Notes: a model not told the origin generated them from the letters alone. A stretch of DNA of 64,000 bases from DATARH01 sp035534535 (GCA_035534535.1 DATLRS010000007.1:1-64000), one strand, 5' to 3'; counted from the stretch's first letter, positions 29,091 through 37,284 are shown. Numbers and translations: made by a program.

Positions 29091-29777
29091 ATGGAAAGCC
29101 GCGAACGAGCGGGAGCGGCCCCCACCGCCACCGCCGCCGCCACGACCAACGCCATCCCCGCAGCGGCCTCCGGAACCGCGGGTGCCGCCGCGCGAGATAC
29201 CTCGCCAGCTACCGAGCCGCAGTCCGGGACGGGAGATACATCCGGATCCATGGCCGAAACGGTAGACGGCATCACGATAAGCTGTCTTACAAACGCTCAC
29301 TATCACTCCGGTCGCGAGGCATTCCTCGACAATGTGCACCGTTGGTTTATGTTCGGGGTAATCGCCCTCGGAGCTGCTGCGCTAATTGATATCTTCCCGG
29401 CATCGCAGCGTGACTGGGTAAAGGGTCTCTGCACCGCCGGGGCTGCTATACTGGGTGCGCTTGACCTAACCTTTGACCTTTCGAATCGCGCGCGCTCACA
29501 CTCGATGATGAGGCGACGCTATTTTGAGCTGCTCGCTGACGTGCGAGAGGGGAAGAAAACGCCCGGCCAAGCTCGCGTAGATTTGGAAAGGCTCAGCGGT
29601 GACGAGGAACCGCCTTATCGAGTACTCTTGCTTTCCAGCTGGAATCAAGCACAACGAAGTGTATATGGAAATAAGGCACTCAATTTTGCGATCACCAAAA
29701 CGGGTATGCTTTTCAAGAATTTTTTTCGCCGGCCGGGCGCGTCCTATCCAGTAACAGAAATAAATTCGGAGGCGTAG
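29091..29777 (+). CDS. two-TM protein, SLATT-domain-like
   Basis: A 228-residue protein. The N-terminal 55 residues are disordered Ala/Thr/Gly. After that come NAHYHSGREAFLDNVHR, TM1 (about 84-102), TM2 (about 110-129), then LDLTFDLSNRARSHSMMRRRYFELLADV and a C-terminal helical tail. This two-TM plus helix layout matches SLATT domains, which are thought to form pores in nucleotide-signalled defence modules. The assignment is by pattern only. GC and codons are clearly below neighbouring genes, suggesting recent acquisition. GAGG precedes the ATG by seven bases; Met54 is an alternative start. No cyclase, nuclease or sensor partner is adjacent. Confidence 0.6.
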   Translation: MESRERAGAAPTATAAATTNAIPAAASGTAGAAARDTSPATEPQSGTGDTSGSMAETVDGITISCLTNAHYHSGREAFLDNVHRWFMFGVIALGAAALIDIFPASQRDWVKGLCTAGAAILGALDLTFDLSNRARSHSMMRRRYFELLADVREGKKTPGQARVDLERLSGDEEPPYRVLLLSSWNQAQRSVYGNKALNFAITKTGMLFKNFFRRPGASYPVTEINSEA

Positions 29778-29800
29778 TTTTTGCGCCGTGGGTGAAGTAG

Positions 29801-30073
29801 ATGACAGCACAGAACCGGTTTTTCGACGATGTCGCACGGGTCGCAGCCGGGGCGGCAGGAGCGATCTCCGGGGTGCGGGACGAGCTCGGGATGCGCCTGC
29901 GCGACCAGCTCGAACGGGTGCTGGCGGGGATGGACTTGGTCAGCCGCGAGGAGTTCGAGGCGGTCAAGGCGATGGCGGCCAAGGCGCGCGAGGAGCAGGA
30001 ATTGCTGCTGGCCCGGGTCGAGGCCCTGGAGGCGCGGCTGGCGACGCCGGAGGAAAATCCCTCAATCCCCTGA
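29801..30073 (+). CDS. ubiK: UbiK-type accessory factor (BMFP domain)
   Basis: A 90-residue amphipathic protein: an N-terminal helix (NRFFDDVARVAAGAAGAISG), then REEFEAVKAMAAKAREE and a coiled coil (ELLLARVEALEARLA). This is the BMFP/YqiC arrangement. UbiK trimers help the ubiquinone biosynthesis complex and bind membranes. Linkage to the YbjN gene and proC is one I associate with alphaproteobacteria, so the SLATT-like gene appears inserted just upstream. Confidence 0.85.
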   Translation: MTAQNRFFDDVARVAAGAAGAISGVRDELGMRLRDQLERVLAGMDLVSREEFEAVKAMAAKAREEQELLLARVEALEARLATPEENPSIP

Positions 30074-30251
30074 GCCAGACGCGGGTCTTAACGCTAAATC
30101 TAGTCTTGCCATGGCTGCCCGCCTTTGGCAGCGTAGGATTGCTCAAAAATTTGGCGTCGCCCGCGAACCGATCCGGAAGGAGTTTGCCGCTGGATTATCG
30201 AAGCACACCGACCCGCTTAACGTTTCGTCGAGTCGCCTCCAGGAGGGCCCG

Positions 30252-30758
30252 ATGACCTCTGTTTCCATGGTTGAAGTTCATTCTCCTACCGGCAATCCGA
30301 TCGACCTCGTCGAAGAAATCGTCGTCGCCAATGACTGGGCGCACGACCGTGCCAGCGAGGAGGAAATGATCATCGAGATCGGCGGTCGCTGGTGCGATTA
30401 CCGACTGTATTTTCTGTGGCAGGAGGAGCTGAGCGCCCTGCATTTTTCCTGCGGGTTCGACATGAAGGTGCCAAGGCGCCGGCGTGGGCCGCTCTATGAA
30501 CTGCTGGCGCTGGCCAATGAGCGGCTTTGGCTCGGGCATTTCGATCTGGCCGCGGGCGACACCTCGCCGGCGTTCCGCTACGCCGTGCTGCTGCGCGGCA
30601 CCGGCACGGCGAGTTCGGAGCAGGTCGAGGATCTCGTCGATATCGCGGTGGCGGAATGCGAACGGTTTTATCCGGCTTTCCAGCTGGTGATCTGGGGCGG
30701 CAAGTCGCCCGAGGAAGCGATGGCGACGGCGATGATCGAGCCGATCGGCGAGGCCTGA
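30252..30758 (+). CDS. YbjN domain-containing protein
   Basis: A 168-residue cytosolic protein with the YbjN/type III chaperone-like fold: repeated WCDYRLYFLWQEELSALHFS and FRYAVLLRGTGTASSEQVEDLV, then a long C-terminal helix with WGGKSPEEAMATAMIEP. YbjN proteins modulate stress and motility phenotypes in enterobacteria; no biochemical activity is settled. AGGAGGGCCCG precedes the ATG at 30252, which decides the start within a longer open frame. proC follows 25 bases later and is probably co-transcribed. Confidence 0.88.
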   Translation: MTSVSMVEVHSPTGNPIDLVEEIVVANDWAHDRASEEEMIIEIGGRWCDYRLYFLWQEELSALHFSCGFDMKVPRRRRGPLYELLALANERLWLGHFDLAAGDTSPAFRYAVLLRGTGTASSEQVEDLVDIAVAECERFYPAFQLVIWGGKSPEEAMATAMIEPIGEA

Positions 30759-30783
30759 GGGGCGGCCGGAAGGACGCGCCGCG

Positions 30784-31629
30784 ATGAGCGCGACAGCCGC
30801 GCGGGCGCCGGCGAAAGCCGGTACGCTCGTCCTCGCCGGGTGCGGCCAGATGGGGTCGGCGATGCTGCGCGGCTGGCTGGCGCGCGGCGCGGCCGGAGGG
30901 TATCTGGTGGTCGAGCCGGCGCGGGCGGATCTAGCGGCGGATCTAGCGGACCATGTCGATGTCAGCTGGTTCGACCGGCCTGACGATCTGCCGGCCAATT
31001 TCGTGCCCGATGCGGTGGTCTTTGCCGTCAAGCCGCAGGTCATGGATGCGGTTTTGCCGCCCTATCGCCGCTTTGCCGGGCCGGCGACGCTGTTTGTGTC
31101 GATCGCCGCCGGCAAGACGATCGGCAGCATCGCCCGGCATCTCGGCGAGGACGCGGCGATCGTCCGCTGCATGCCCAATACCCCGGCCGCGATCGGGCGG
31201 GCCATCACCGTCGCCTGTCCCAACCAGCGGGTCGGGGCGGCGCAGCGCGCGCTGTGCGAGGCGCTGCTCGCCGCGATCGGCGACAGCACCTGGGTCGAGG
31301 ACGAAGCGTTGATGGACGCGGTAACGGCGGTGTCGGGCAGCGGCCCGGCCTATGTTTTCCTGCTGATCGAGGCGCTGGCCGAGGCCGGGGTGCGGGCCGG
31401 GCTGCCCGCCGATCTGGCGCTGAACCTCGCCCGCGCCACCGTTGCCGGCGCCGGCGAATTGGCGCGACAGTCGCCGGAAATGCCGTCTCGCCTGCGCGAG
31501 AACGTCACCAGCCCGGGCGGCACGACGCGCGCCGCGCTCGACATCCTGATGGGCGAACACGGCCTGCCGGAACTGCTCGATCGCGCCGTCGCCGCGGCGA
31601 CCGCACGGTCGCGCGAATTGGCCAGCTGA
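30784..31629 (+). CDS. proC: pyrroline-5-carboxylate reductase
   Basis: A 281-residue last enzyme of proline synthesis (P5C plus NAD(P)H to L-proline). The N-terminal Rossmann loop VLAGCGQMGSAMLRGWL is present, along with CMPNTPAAIGRA. The C-terminal dimer/substrate signature is VTAVSGSGPAYVFLLIEAL with NVTSPGGTTRAALDIL. The length is normal. It is preceded by the YbjN gene and followed 12 bases later by a TetR-type gene, so all three are likely one unit. Confidence 0.95.
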   Translation: MSATAARAPAKAGTLVLAGCGQMGSAMLRGWLARGAAGGYLVVEPARADLAADLADHVDVSWFDRPDDLPANFVPDAVVFAVKPQVMDAVLPPYRRFAGPATLFVSIAAGKTIGSIARHLGEDAAIVRCMPNTPAAIGRAITVACPNQRVGAAQRALCEALLAAIGDSTWVEDEALMDAVTAVSGSGPAYVFLLIEALAEAGVRAGLPADLALNLARATVAGAGELARQSPEMPSRLRENVTSPGGTTRAALDILMGEHGLPELLDRAVAAATARSRELAS

Positions 31630-31641
31630 GGGCGACGGGCG

Positions 31642-32283
31642 ATGGCAAGGAGCCGCTCGTCGCGCGTCTCGGGTGGTGCGGCGTCCCCGCCCGCGAGCGA
31701 GCGCGATCGCCTCGTTGACGCGACGCTGCGGCTGATCGCGCAGGAAGGGTGGCGGCGGCTCTCGATGGCGGCGATTGCTGCCGAGGCCGACCTGCCGATC
31801 CTCAGTCTTTACCGCGAGTTCCGCGCCAAGCCGGCCATCCTGGCGGCGTTCTACCGGCGGATTGACGAGGCGGTCCTGGCCGCTCCGGTCGAGGCGGAGG
31901 CCGGCGAGCGGCCGCGCGATCGGGTCTTCGACCTGTTGATGCGTCGATTTGACGCGCTTCGACCCTACCGAGCGGCGCTCGAGGTGCTCGCCCGCGAATT
32001 GCCGAGCGATCCACTCAGCGCCTTGGCCCTCGGCACCCGGTTGTTGTGCTCGATCGGCTGGATGCTCGACACCGCCGGCATCGCCACCCAGGGCCTCGGC
32101 GGCGTGCTGGCGGTCAAGCTGACCGCCGGCATCTATCTGGCGACGGTGCGCGTCTGGCTGCGCGACGAGACGCCCGATCTCGCGCCGACCATGGCGGCGC
32201 TCGACCGCCGGCTGCGCTCCGTCGAGCGTTGGTTCCGGCCGGCGCGCCGGCCGCGGCAGGGCGAGACCGCAGCCCCCGCCTGA
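31642..32283 (+). CDS. TetR-family transcriptional regulator
   Basis: A 213-residue protein. The helix-turn-helix spans about 22-66 (RLVDATLRLIAQEGWRRLSMAAIAAEADLPILSLYREF), with the usual tyrosine at the end of the recognition helix. The ligand-binding half is helical and ends in a basic tail. A COQ9-like resemblance, plausible next to ubiK and proC, cannot be excluded. The start at 31642 keeps the full DNA-binding domain. Target and ligand are unknown. Confidence 0.82.
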   Translation: MARSRSSRVSGGAASPPASERDRLVDATLRLIAQEGWRRLSMAAIAAEADLPILSLYREFRAKPAILAAFYRRIDEAVLAAPVEAEAGERPRDRVFDLLMRRFDALRPYRAALEVLARELPSDPLSALALGTRLLCSIGWMLDTAGIATQGLGGVLAVKLTAGIYLATVRVWLRDETPDLAPTMAALDRRLRSVERWFRPARRPRQGETAAPA

Positions 32284-32290
32284 CGGGCAA

Positions 32291-32361
32291 TTTGCTGCAC
32301 TGCAAAATTCTCTTGACGCGACCCTAGATCACCGCGATATAGGGCGTTGTGCAATGCACAA
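32291..32361 (+). promoter_or_regulatory. phasin promoter with two TGC-rich palindromes
   Basis: TTGACG (32313-32318), a 17-base spacer and GATATA (32336-32341) form the promoter. Upstream lies TTTGC-TGCACT-GCAAA (32291-32306). Over the start region lies the perfect 15-mer TTGTGCAATGCACAA (32347-32361). TGC-rich palindromes are the known target type of PhaR, the polymer-sensing repressor of phasin genes. No phaR gene is in the window. Confidence 0.65.
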
Positions 32362-32394
32362 ATCCCCAGGCCTCTAACTCCGGGAACCCGATAA

Positions 32395-32832
32395 ATGGCT
32401 GATGCTCGTCCGAACCCGTTCGATTTTGACGTGACCAAGATGTTTGCCGATTTCCGGTTCCGCCCCTTCGATGTCGAGGCGGTGTGGGCGGCGCAGCGCC
32501 GCAACCTCGAGGCGCTGAGCCAAGCCAACCAGGCTGCCGTCGAAGGCGTGCAGGCCGTGGCACGCTATCAGATCGAACTGACGCGCGAGACCTTCGAGGG
32601 CCTCTCGGTGCTGATGCGCGAGTTGGCGCAGCCGGCCTCGACCGAGGACCGCCTCGCCAAGAACACCGAATACATGAAGAAGATGATCGAAAAGGGCGTC
32701 AATGGCGGCCGTGAGATCGCGACGATCGCGACCAAGGCCGGCAGCACGGCCACCGCGATCCTGCACAAGCGCGCCACCGAAGGGCTCGACGAGATCCGCG
32801 CCATCGCCGCCCAGCAGACGACGCCCTCCTGA
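32395..32832 (+). CDS. phasin family protein
   Basis: A 145-residue amphipathic helical protein. The hydrophobic FDFDVTKMFADFRFRPFDVE start is followed by AAQRRNLEALSQANQAAVEG and ARYQIELTRETFEGLSVLMRE, characteristic of phasin family members that coat polyhydroxyalkanoate granules. A C-terminal basic helix ends in AAQQT. It implies PHA storage in this organism. Its own promoter carries PhaR-like palindromes. A palindromic repeat follows the stop. Confidence 0.92.
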   Translation: MADARPNPFDFDVTKMFADFRFRPFDVEAVWAAQRRNLEALSQANQAAVEGVQAVARYQIELTRETFEGLSVLMRELAQPASTEDRLAKNTEYMKKMIEKGVNGGREIATIATKAGSTATAILHKRATEGLDEIRAIAAQQTTPS

Positions 32833-32874
32833 CACGTCGCTGATCAGGCCGATCAGGCCGCTCAGATCGATCCG

Positions 32875-32898
32875 TCATTCCCGCGCAAGCGGGGGTGA
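32875..32898. repeat. short REP-like palindrome
   Basis: TCATTCCCGC-GCAA-GCGGGGGTGA gives a 5-bp GC core stem with near-symmetric flanks. It sits between the convergent phasin and envZ-like genes. It belongs to the widespread TCATTCCCGC type of palindrome and may act as a bidirectional terminator. Confidence 0.7.
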
Positions 32899-32913
32899 GG
32901 GCCCCAGTCTGCG

Positions 32914-34263
32914 TCAGCGTGGCAGGTGGACGCGGGCGCGCAGGCCGCCATGGGGCGAGGCTTCGAGCCGCACGTCGCCGCCATGGCTGCGCGCCACATC
33001 GCGCGCGATCGTCAGCCCGAGACCGATGCCGCCGGTGGACGGGTTGCGCGACGCGTCGAGCCGGATGAACGGCTGGAAGACCCGGTCGCGCTCGGCCGCC
33101 GGGATGCCCGGCCCGTCATCGTCGATCAGGATGTCGACGCCGTCCTCGACCGGCACGCTCGACAGCCAGACATGCTGGCCGTAGAGCCGGGCATTGGCAA
33201 TCAGGTTGGCGAGGCAGCGGCGCAGCGCATGCGGCCTGACCGGCAAAACCAGTCTGCCCGGCTGGTCGACCGCCAGCGACGTCCCTTCGCGGCGCGCCGC
33301 CGCCGCCAGATCCTCCAGCATCGGCGTGATGTCGGTATCGACCGGGCTCTCGGTCCCTGCGCCGCGCGCGAAATCGAGGTAGAGGTTGACCAGCCGCTCC
33401 ATGTCGATGACGTCGGATTTCAGTTCGGCGACGACCGGATCGCCATCCATCAATTCGAGCGCCAGCTTCATGCGGGTCAACGGCGTGCGCAGATCATGCG
33501 ATACCCCGGCCAGCATCTCGGTGCGCTGACGGATCTGCCGCTGAATGCGGTCGCGCATGCTGATGAAGGCGGCCGCCGCCTGGCGCACTTCGAGCGCTCC
33601 CTCGATCTTGGAGAAGGCGACCGCCCGGCCCTTCCCGAAACCCTCGGCCGCGGCCGCGAGGCGGCGCAGCGACTTGACCTGATTGCGCAGGAACAGCGCC
33701 GCGACGCACAACAGGACCAGCGACGAGCCGACCATCCACATGATAAAAATGTAAGTTGTCGGCGTATACAGCCGGCTGAGCGGCACATCGACGGTCAGCA
33801 CGCCCTCGGGGACCTGCACCGCGATCAGCACGCGGTGGCTGTGACTGATCGCGTCGATCGTGAACGGCCGCCGCACCCGGTCGATCATCTCGCGGCGCAG
33901 CTTGGCCTGCAGCATCGTGCCGCTCGGCGGTCCGGGCGGCGCCAGCACCGCAGCGCGGCGCAGACCGAAAGTGAGTTCGCTGACCGCGCCGACACGATCG
34001 AACAGGTGCCGCCGCCCGGCCGCCGACGGGGTAAGTTTCATCGCATCGATGACCATCGCGACGTCGCCGGCGACATCGGCGGAAAACCGGTACGACACGG
34101 CCTCCCAATGGCGATCGTAAAAGATCCAGGTCGAGATGATTTGCAACAGGACGAGCGGCATCACGATCAGCAGCAGCGAGCGGCCGAACATCGACTGCGG
34201 CAGCAGCCGCTTGATCCAGCCGCGCTGGCGAATGTCGAGAGCGTCCGGCGCGACGTCCGGCAT
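32914..34263 (-). CDS. EnvZ-like sensor histidine kinase
   Basis: A 449-residue inner-membrane kinase. TM1 (LLLIVMPLVLLQIISTWIFY), a periplasmic domain of about 120 residues, TM2 (TYIFIMWMVGSSLVLLCVAALFL) and a HAMP domain precede the H-box AGVSHDLRTPLTRMKLALEL and a HATPase ending DDDGPGIPAAERDRVF and GIGLGLTIARDVA. This is the EnvZ arrangement. The ATG at 34263 (GAGG ribosome binding site) is chosen over 34302, leaving 19 bases after the response-regulator stop. It would phosphorylate the adjacent OmpR-type regulator in response to an envelope signal. Confidence 0.92.
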   Translation of the reverse strand: MPDVAPDALDIRQRGWIKRLLPQSMFGRSLLLIVMPLVLLQIISTWIFYDRHWEAVSYRFSADVAGDVAMVIDAMKLTPSAAGRRHLFDRVGAVSELTFGLRRAAVLAPPGPPSGTMLQAKLRREMIDRVRRPFTIDAISHSHRVLIAVQVPEGVLTVDVPLSRLYTPTTYIFIMWMVGSSLVLLCVAALFLRNQVKSLRRLAAAAEGFGKGRAVAFSKIEGALEVRQAAAAFISMRDRIQRQIRQRTEMLAGVSHDLRTPLTRMKLALELMDGDPVVAELKSDVIDMERLVNLYLDFARGAGTESPVDTDITPMLEDLAAAARREGTSLAVDQPGRLVLPVRPHALRRCLANLIANARLYGQHVWLSSVPVEDGVDILIDDDGPGIPAAERDRVFQPFIRLDASRNPSTGGIGLGLTIARDVARSHGGDVRLEASPHGGLRARVHLPR

Positions 34264-34282
34264 CGCCGTCACCTCGCCACCC

Positions 34283-34975
34283 TCACTCGGGCTTGAGCGC
34301 ATAGCCGGTGCCGCGTACGGTTTGCAGATAGCGCGGATAGCGCGGGTCCGCCTCGATCTTGCGGCGCAGCCGGGTCATCTGCACATCGACGTTGCGGATG
34401 TTGCCGCCAAACTGTGCCGATTGCGACAAATCCTCGCGCGATACCGGCTCCCCGGCATGCGCCGCAAGGCTCGCCAGCAGGCCGCACTCGGCGGCAGTCA
34501 GGTGCACGATGGCGCCATCGTGAAACAGCTCGCTACGGTCGAGGTCGAAGCGGAACATGCCAAAGCGGACCGCGCGCTCGGCGGTGTCGGGCGCGCCGCG
34601 GCGATCGATGATGTTGCGAATGCGCAGCACCAGCTCGCGCGGCTCGAACGGCTTGGCGAGGTAGTCGTCGGCGCCCTGTTCCAGCCCGTAGACCCGATCC
34701 TCGGGCTCGCTCATCGCGGTCAGCAGCAGGATCGGGACGCGCGGCGTGGCTCCGGCGCGGCGCAGCGCCCTTGTCAGGTCGAGCCCGTTCTCGCCCGGCA
34801 TCATCACGTCGAGCACGATCAGGTCGAAGGCAAAGCGCGCCAGATTGGCGCGCGCCTCCGCGGCGTCGGCCGCGATCGTCACGCGAAAGCCGTTCTCGAA
34901 CAGGTAGCGGCGCAGCAATTCGCGCAGCCGCGCGTCGTCGTCGACGACAAGAAGGTGGTGTTCGAGATCGGCCAT
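34283..34975 (-). CDS. OmpR-family response regulator (PetR-like)
   Basis: 230 residues. The receiver domain has acidic triad DDD (near 12-14), the phosphoacceptor in LIVLDVMMPGENGLD and the conserved lysine in DDYLAKPFEPRELVLR. A winged-helix domain ends in VQMTRLRRKIEADPRYPRY and TVRGTGYAL. It is downstream of a MarR gene and upstream of the EnvZ-like kinase, the order recalling petP-petR of Rhodobacter with an added kinase. Targets are unknown. It likely activates porin, membrane or respiratory genes. Confidence 0.92.
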   Translation of the reverse strand: MADLEHHLLVVDDDARLRELLRRYLFENGFRVTIAADAAEARANLARFAFDLIVLDVMMPGENGLDLTRALRRAGATPRVPILLLTAMSEPEDRVYGLEQGADDYLAKPFEPRELVLRIRNIIDRRGAPDTAERAVRFGMFRFDLDRSELFHDGAIVHLTAAECGLLASLAAHAGEPVSREDLSQSAQFGGNIRNVDVQMTRLRRKIEADPRYPRYLQTVRGTGYALKPE

Positions 34976-35003
34976 CGCGCTTCACTATACCCCATGCCGC
35001 CGC

Positions 35004-35510
35004 TCAACGCCGCGCCGGCTCAAAGCGTCGGCGGTCCTCCTCGTCGGCGATGATGGCGAGCAGCACCTTGCGGAACCCCTCGACCGCCGGCGCGCCGCCC
35101 TTGCGGTAGGCGGCCGCGACGCGGGCCCGCTGCGGCTCCGACAGGCGTCGTTCCAGCTCGCGGCCGCTGGTCGTCAATTCGAGCAGGCGCTGGCGGCGAT
35201 CGGCGGCGCCGCGATGCTGAATGATAAAGCCCTGGCGCACCAGCTGACCCAGCACCCGATTGAGGCTCTGCTTGGTGATGCGCAGGATGTCGAGCAACTC
35301 GCCGACGGTCATCTGCGGATGGCGCCCGACGAAATGCACGACCCGGTGATGGGCCCGCCCGAACCCGTATTGCTCGAGGATCGCGTCGGGCTCGGCGGTG
35401 AAGTCGCGATACGCGAAAAACAGCAGCTCGATGCCCTGGCGAACCAGTTCCTCGCGCCCGCCCGCCAGCGCGGCCTGCTGCTCCCCGCTGCGATTTTTTA
35501 TGTCAGTCAT
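35004..35510 (-). CDS. MarR-family transcriptional regulator (PetP-like)
   Basis: A 168-residue winged-helix repressor: HRVVHFVGRHPQMTVGELLDILRITKQSLNRVLGQLVRQGF is the DNA-binding domain, with the wing GAADRRQRLLELT. It is divergent from ilvE and the first gene of the MarR-OmpR-EnvZ run. An inverted repeat overlaps its own start codon and the ilvE -35 box, so autoregulation and control of ilvE are plausible. The signal is unknown. Confidence 0.9.
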   Translation of the reverse strand: MTDIKNRSGEQQAALAGGREELVRQGIELLFFAYRDFTAEPDAILEQYGFGRAHHRVVHFVGRHPQMTVGELLDILRITKQSLNRVLGQLVRQGFIIQHRGAADRRQRLLELTTSGRELERRLSEPQRARVAAAYRKGGAPAVEGFRKVLLAIIADEEDRRRFEPARR

Positions 35511-35540
35511 ATTGACTTATTCGGCAACGTTCGGTACAAG
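35505..35540 (+). promoter_or_regulatory. ilvE promoter with MarR-type operator
   Basis: TTGACT (35512-35517), a 17-base spacer and TACAAG (35535-35540) form a promoter towards ilvE. AGTCA-TAT-TGACT (35505-35517) is a perfect inverted repeat that covers both the ilvE -35 box and the divergent marR start codon, a natural site for the MarR product. Confidence 0.6.
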
Positions 35541-35663
35541 TGGGGCGTCTTCTGCGATATAAAGTTCCCCGTGGCCCGACTCCACGCCCAATCCGGCGCC
35601 AGCCGGTCCTCGACCAGCGCAGCGGGCCATGCCGACCAATTTCTCCGGTGCCAGGAGGACATC

Positions 35664-36566
35664 ATGTCCCAACTCCCCTTCGACGATCGCGACGGCTTCA
35701 TCTGGTATGACGGCCGGCTTGTCGCATGGCGCGATGCCAAGCTGCATGTGCTGACCCACGGTCTGCATTATGCGAGTTGCGTGTTCGAAGGCGAGCGCGT
35801 CTACAACGGCACGGTCTTCCGCATGGAGGACCACAACGCGCGGCTGGTCAACTCGGCGAAGATCATGGGCTTCGAGATCCCCGCCAGCATGGACGATCTG
35901 GCCCGCGCGACGCACGAGGTGATCAGCAGCAACAACATCCGCGACGGGTATGTCCGGCCGATCGCCTGGCGCGGCGCCGAGCAGATGGGCGTCTCGGCGC
36001 AGGAGAACAAGATCCATCTGGCGCTCGCGTGCTGGGACTGGCCGGCCTATTTCTCGCCGGAAGCGCGCGCCAAGGGCATCAAGATGCTGTGGTCGCGCTG
36101 GGCCCGCCCGGCGCCCAACACCGCGCCGGTGCATGCCAAGGCCTCCGGGCTCTACATGATCTGCACGATGGCCAAGCACGAGGCCGAGGCCGAGGGCTGC
36201 GACGACGCGCTGATGCTCGATTGGCGCGGCAACCTCGCCGAAGGCACCGGCGCCAATCTCTTTCTCGCCTTCAACGGCGAACTGCACACCCCGACGCCGG
36301 ACTGCTTCCTCAACGGCATCACCCGGCAGACCGTGATCGGCCTCGCCAAGGCCCGCGGCATCAAGGTCGTCGAGCGCACCATCCTGCCCGAGGAACTGGC
36401 CAAGGCCGACGAGATGTTCCTGACCGGTTCGGCCGCCGAGGTGACGCCGGTCGGCGAGATCATCGGCCCAGTCGGCCACTACCGCTTCACCCCCGGCACG
36501 ATGTGCCGCCTGATGTGGGAGGATTTCGACCGGCTGGTCGGGAAAAAAGTGGCGAGCGCGGCGTAG
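35664..36566 (+). CDS. ilvE: branched-chain amino acid aminotransferase
   Basis: A 300-residue fold-type IV PLP enzyme. The PLP lysine is K159 in PVHAKASGLYM. The substrate/phosphate loops LTHGLHYASCVFEGERVY, EGTGANLFLAFNGELHTP and FLTGSAAEVTPVGEI are intact. It interconverts Leu, Ile and Val with their 2-oxo acids. The ATG at 35664 is set by AGGAGG six bases upstream; the longer open frame runs through the divergent promoter. Regulation by the neighbouring MarR protein is likely but unproven. Confidence 0.94.
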   Translation: MSQLPFDDRDGFIWYDGRLVAWRDAKLHVLTHGLHYASCVFEGERVYNGTVFRMEDHNARLVNSAKIMGFEIPASMDDLARATHEVISSNNIRDGYVRPIAWRGAEQMGVSAQENKIHLALACWDWPAYFSPEARAKGIKMLWSRWARPAPNTAPVHAKASGLYMICTMAKHEAEAEGCDDALMLDWRGNLAEGTGANLFLAFNGELHTPTPDCFLNGITRQTVIGLAKARGIKVVERTILPEELAKADEMFLTGSAAEVTPVGEIIGPVGHYRFTPGTMCRLMWEDFDRLVGKKVASAA

Positions 36567-36623
36567 CCGCCGCAGCCTGCGCACCCCCGCGAACCTCCCG
36601 GGCGGCGACGCGCGCGTCCGGTA

Positions 36624-36965
36624 TCACTCCGATACCGGGATGATGACCTTCTCGTCGATGACGAAGGTCTTGATGCCGCCGATGAAGAGCGCGCCGTCAT
36701 CGTGCAGTCGCTTTGCCTCGGGCGAGGCGTTGGCGCGCTCCATCGCAGCGCGGTCGTCGTACCACAATTCGGCGATGCCATCGACCGCGACCGCGGTCGT
36801 CGCGATGTCGGCGCGGGTGCGCTCACCCGCGATGTGGTTCTGCACGTAGCGCCTGACGCCGGGCACGGCATGCGCCAGCGGCGCGTGAATCTCGACCCAA
36901 TGCCCGACGAACTCGTCGTGCGTTAGTTCGGGCCGGCGGGTCAGCAGCGACAGGCTCTTGATCAT
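36624..36965 (-). CDS. EthD-domain protein
   Basis: A 113-residue dimeric alpha/beta-barrel protein: MIKSLSLLTRRPELTHDEFVGHW and HAPLAHAVPGVRRYVQNH are diagnostic of the EthD family, and KTFVIDEKVIIPV closes the barrel. EthD proteins support degradation of ethers and aromatics, but many have no known reaction. The ATG at 36965 is used. A palindromic repeat lies immediately upstream. It converges with ilvE. Confidence 0.88.
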   Translation of the reverse strand: MIKSLSLLTRRPELTHDEFVGHWVEIHAPLAHAVPGVRRYVQNHIAGERTRADIATTAVAVDGIAELWYDDRAAMERANASPEAKRLHDDGALFIGGIKTFVIDEKVIIPVSE

Positions 36966-36984
36966 CGGGCGCCTCACCGTTTGG

Positions 36985-37068
36985 GTCATTGCGAGAAGCG
37001 GAGCGACGAAGCAATCCCGATTCGCGCTCCCTTGCCTGCCGAGATTGCTTCGCTTTGCTCGCAATGAC
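36985..37068. repeat. paired inverted repeat of the GTCATTGCGAG type
   Basis: An 11-base outer arm GTCATTGCGAG (36985-36995) pairs with CTCGCAATGAC (37058-37068), and an inner GAAGCAATC (37008-37016) pairs with GATTGCTTC (37043-37051). The nested arms can fold as one long hairpin. It lies between the ompA-like terminator and the EthD gene. Confidence 0.85.
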
Positions 37069-37072
37069 ACGC

Positions 37073-37099
37073 AAAAAGAGGCCCGCCGAAGCGGGCCTC
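37073..37099 (-). terminator. intrinsic terminator of the OmpA-like gene
   Basis: Read on the minus strand, a perfect 9-bp stem (37099-37091 with 37086-37078, loop TTCG) is followed by TTTTT. It ends transcription from the OmpA-like gene whose stop is at 37285, after passing a repeat element. Confidence 0.88.
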
Positions 37100-37145
37100 T
37101 CGCAGCGCCGGGATCGCTACCGGTCGCGGCGGCGAGGAGCTGTTG

Positions 37146-37278
37146 CTCCCTCTCCCCCCCTCGGGGTGGAGAGGGTTGGGGTGAGGCGGGGGATACCACA
37201 GCGTTGGCCGGGACCCACCTCACCCTCCCATTGCTCCGCAATGGGCCCCTCCCTCTCCCCCCTGAAGGGCGGAGAGGG
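37146..37278. repeat. composite palindromic element (CCTCACCC family)
   Basis: GGGTGAGG (37179-37186) pairs with CCTCACCC (37218-37225), and CCCATTGC (37227-37234) with GCAATGGG (37238-37245). Flanking CTCCCTCTCCCC tracts pair with GGAGAGGG. It shares its CCTCACCC and CTCTCCCC modules with the element at 45409-45482, so it is a dispersed family. It occupies the 3' UTR of the OmpA-like gene. Confidence 0.75.
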
Positions 37279-37284
37279 ATAGTC

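Noticed and set aside
28915..30251. A genomic island with several acquired genes
   Set aside because: Only one gene has shifted composition; ubiK, the YbjN gene and proC on one side and the LLM gene on the other look native, and no integrase, direct repeats or tRNA are visible.
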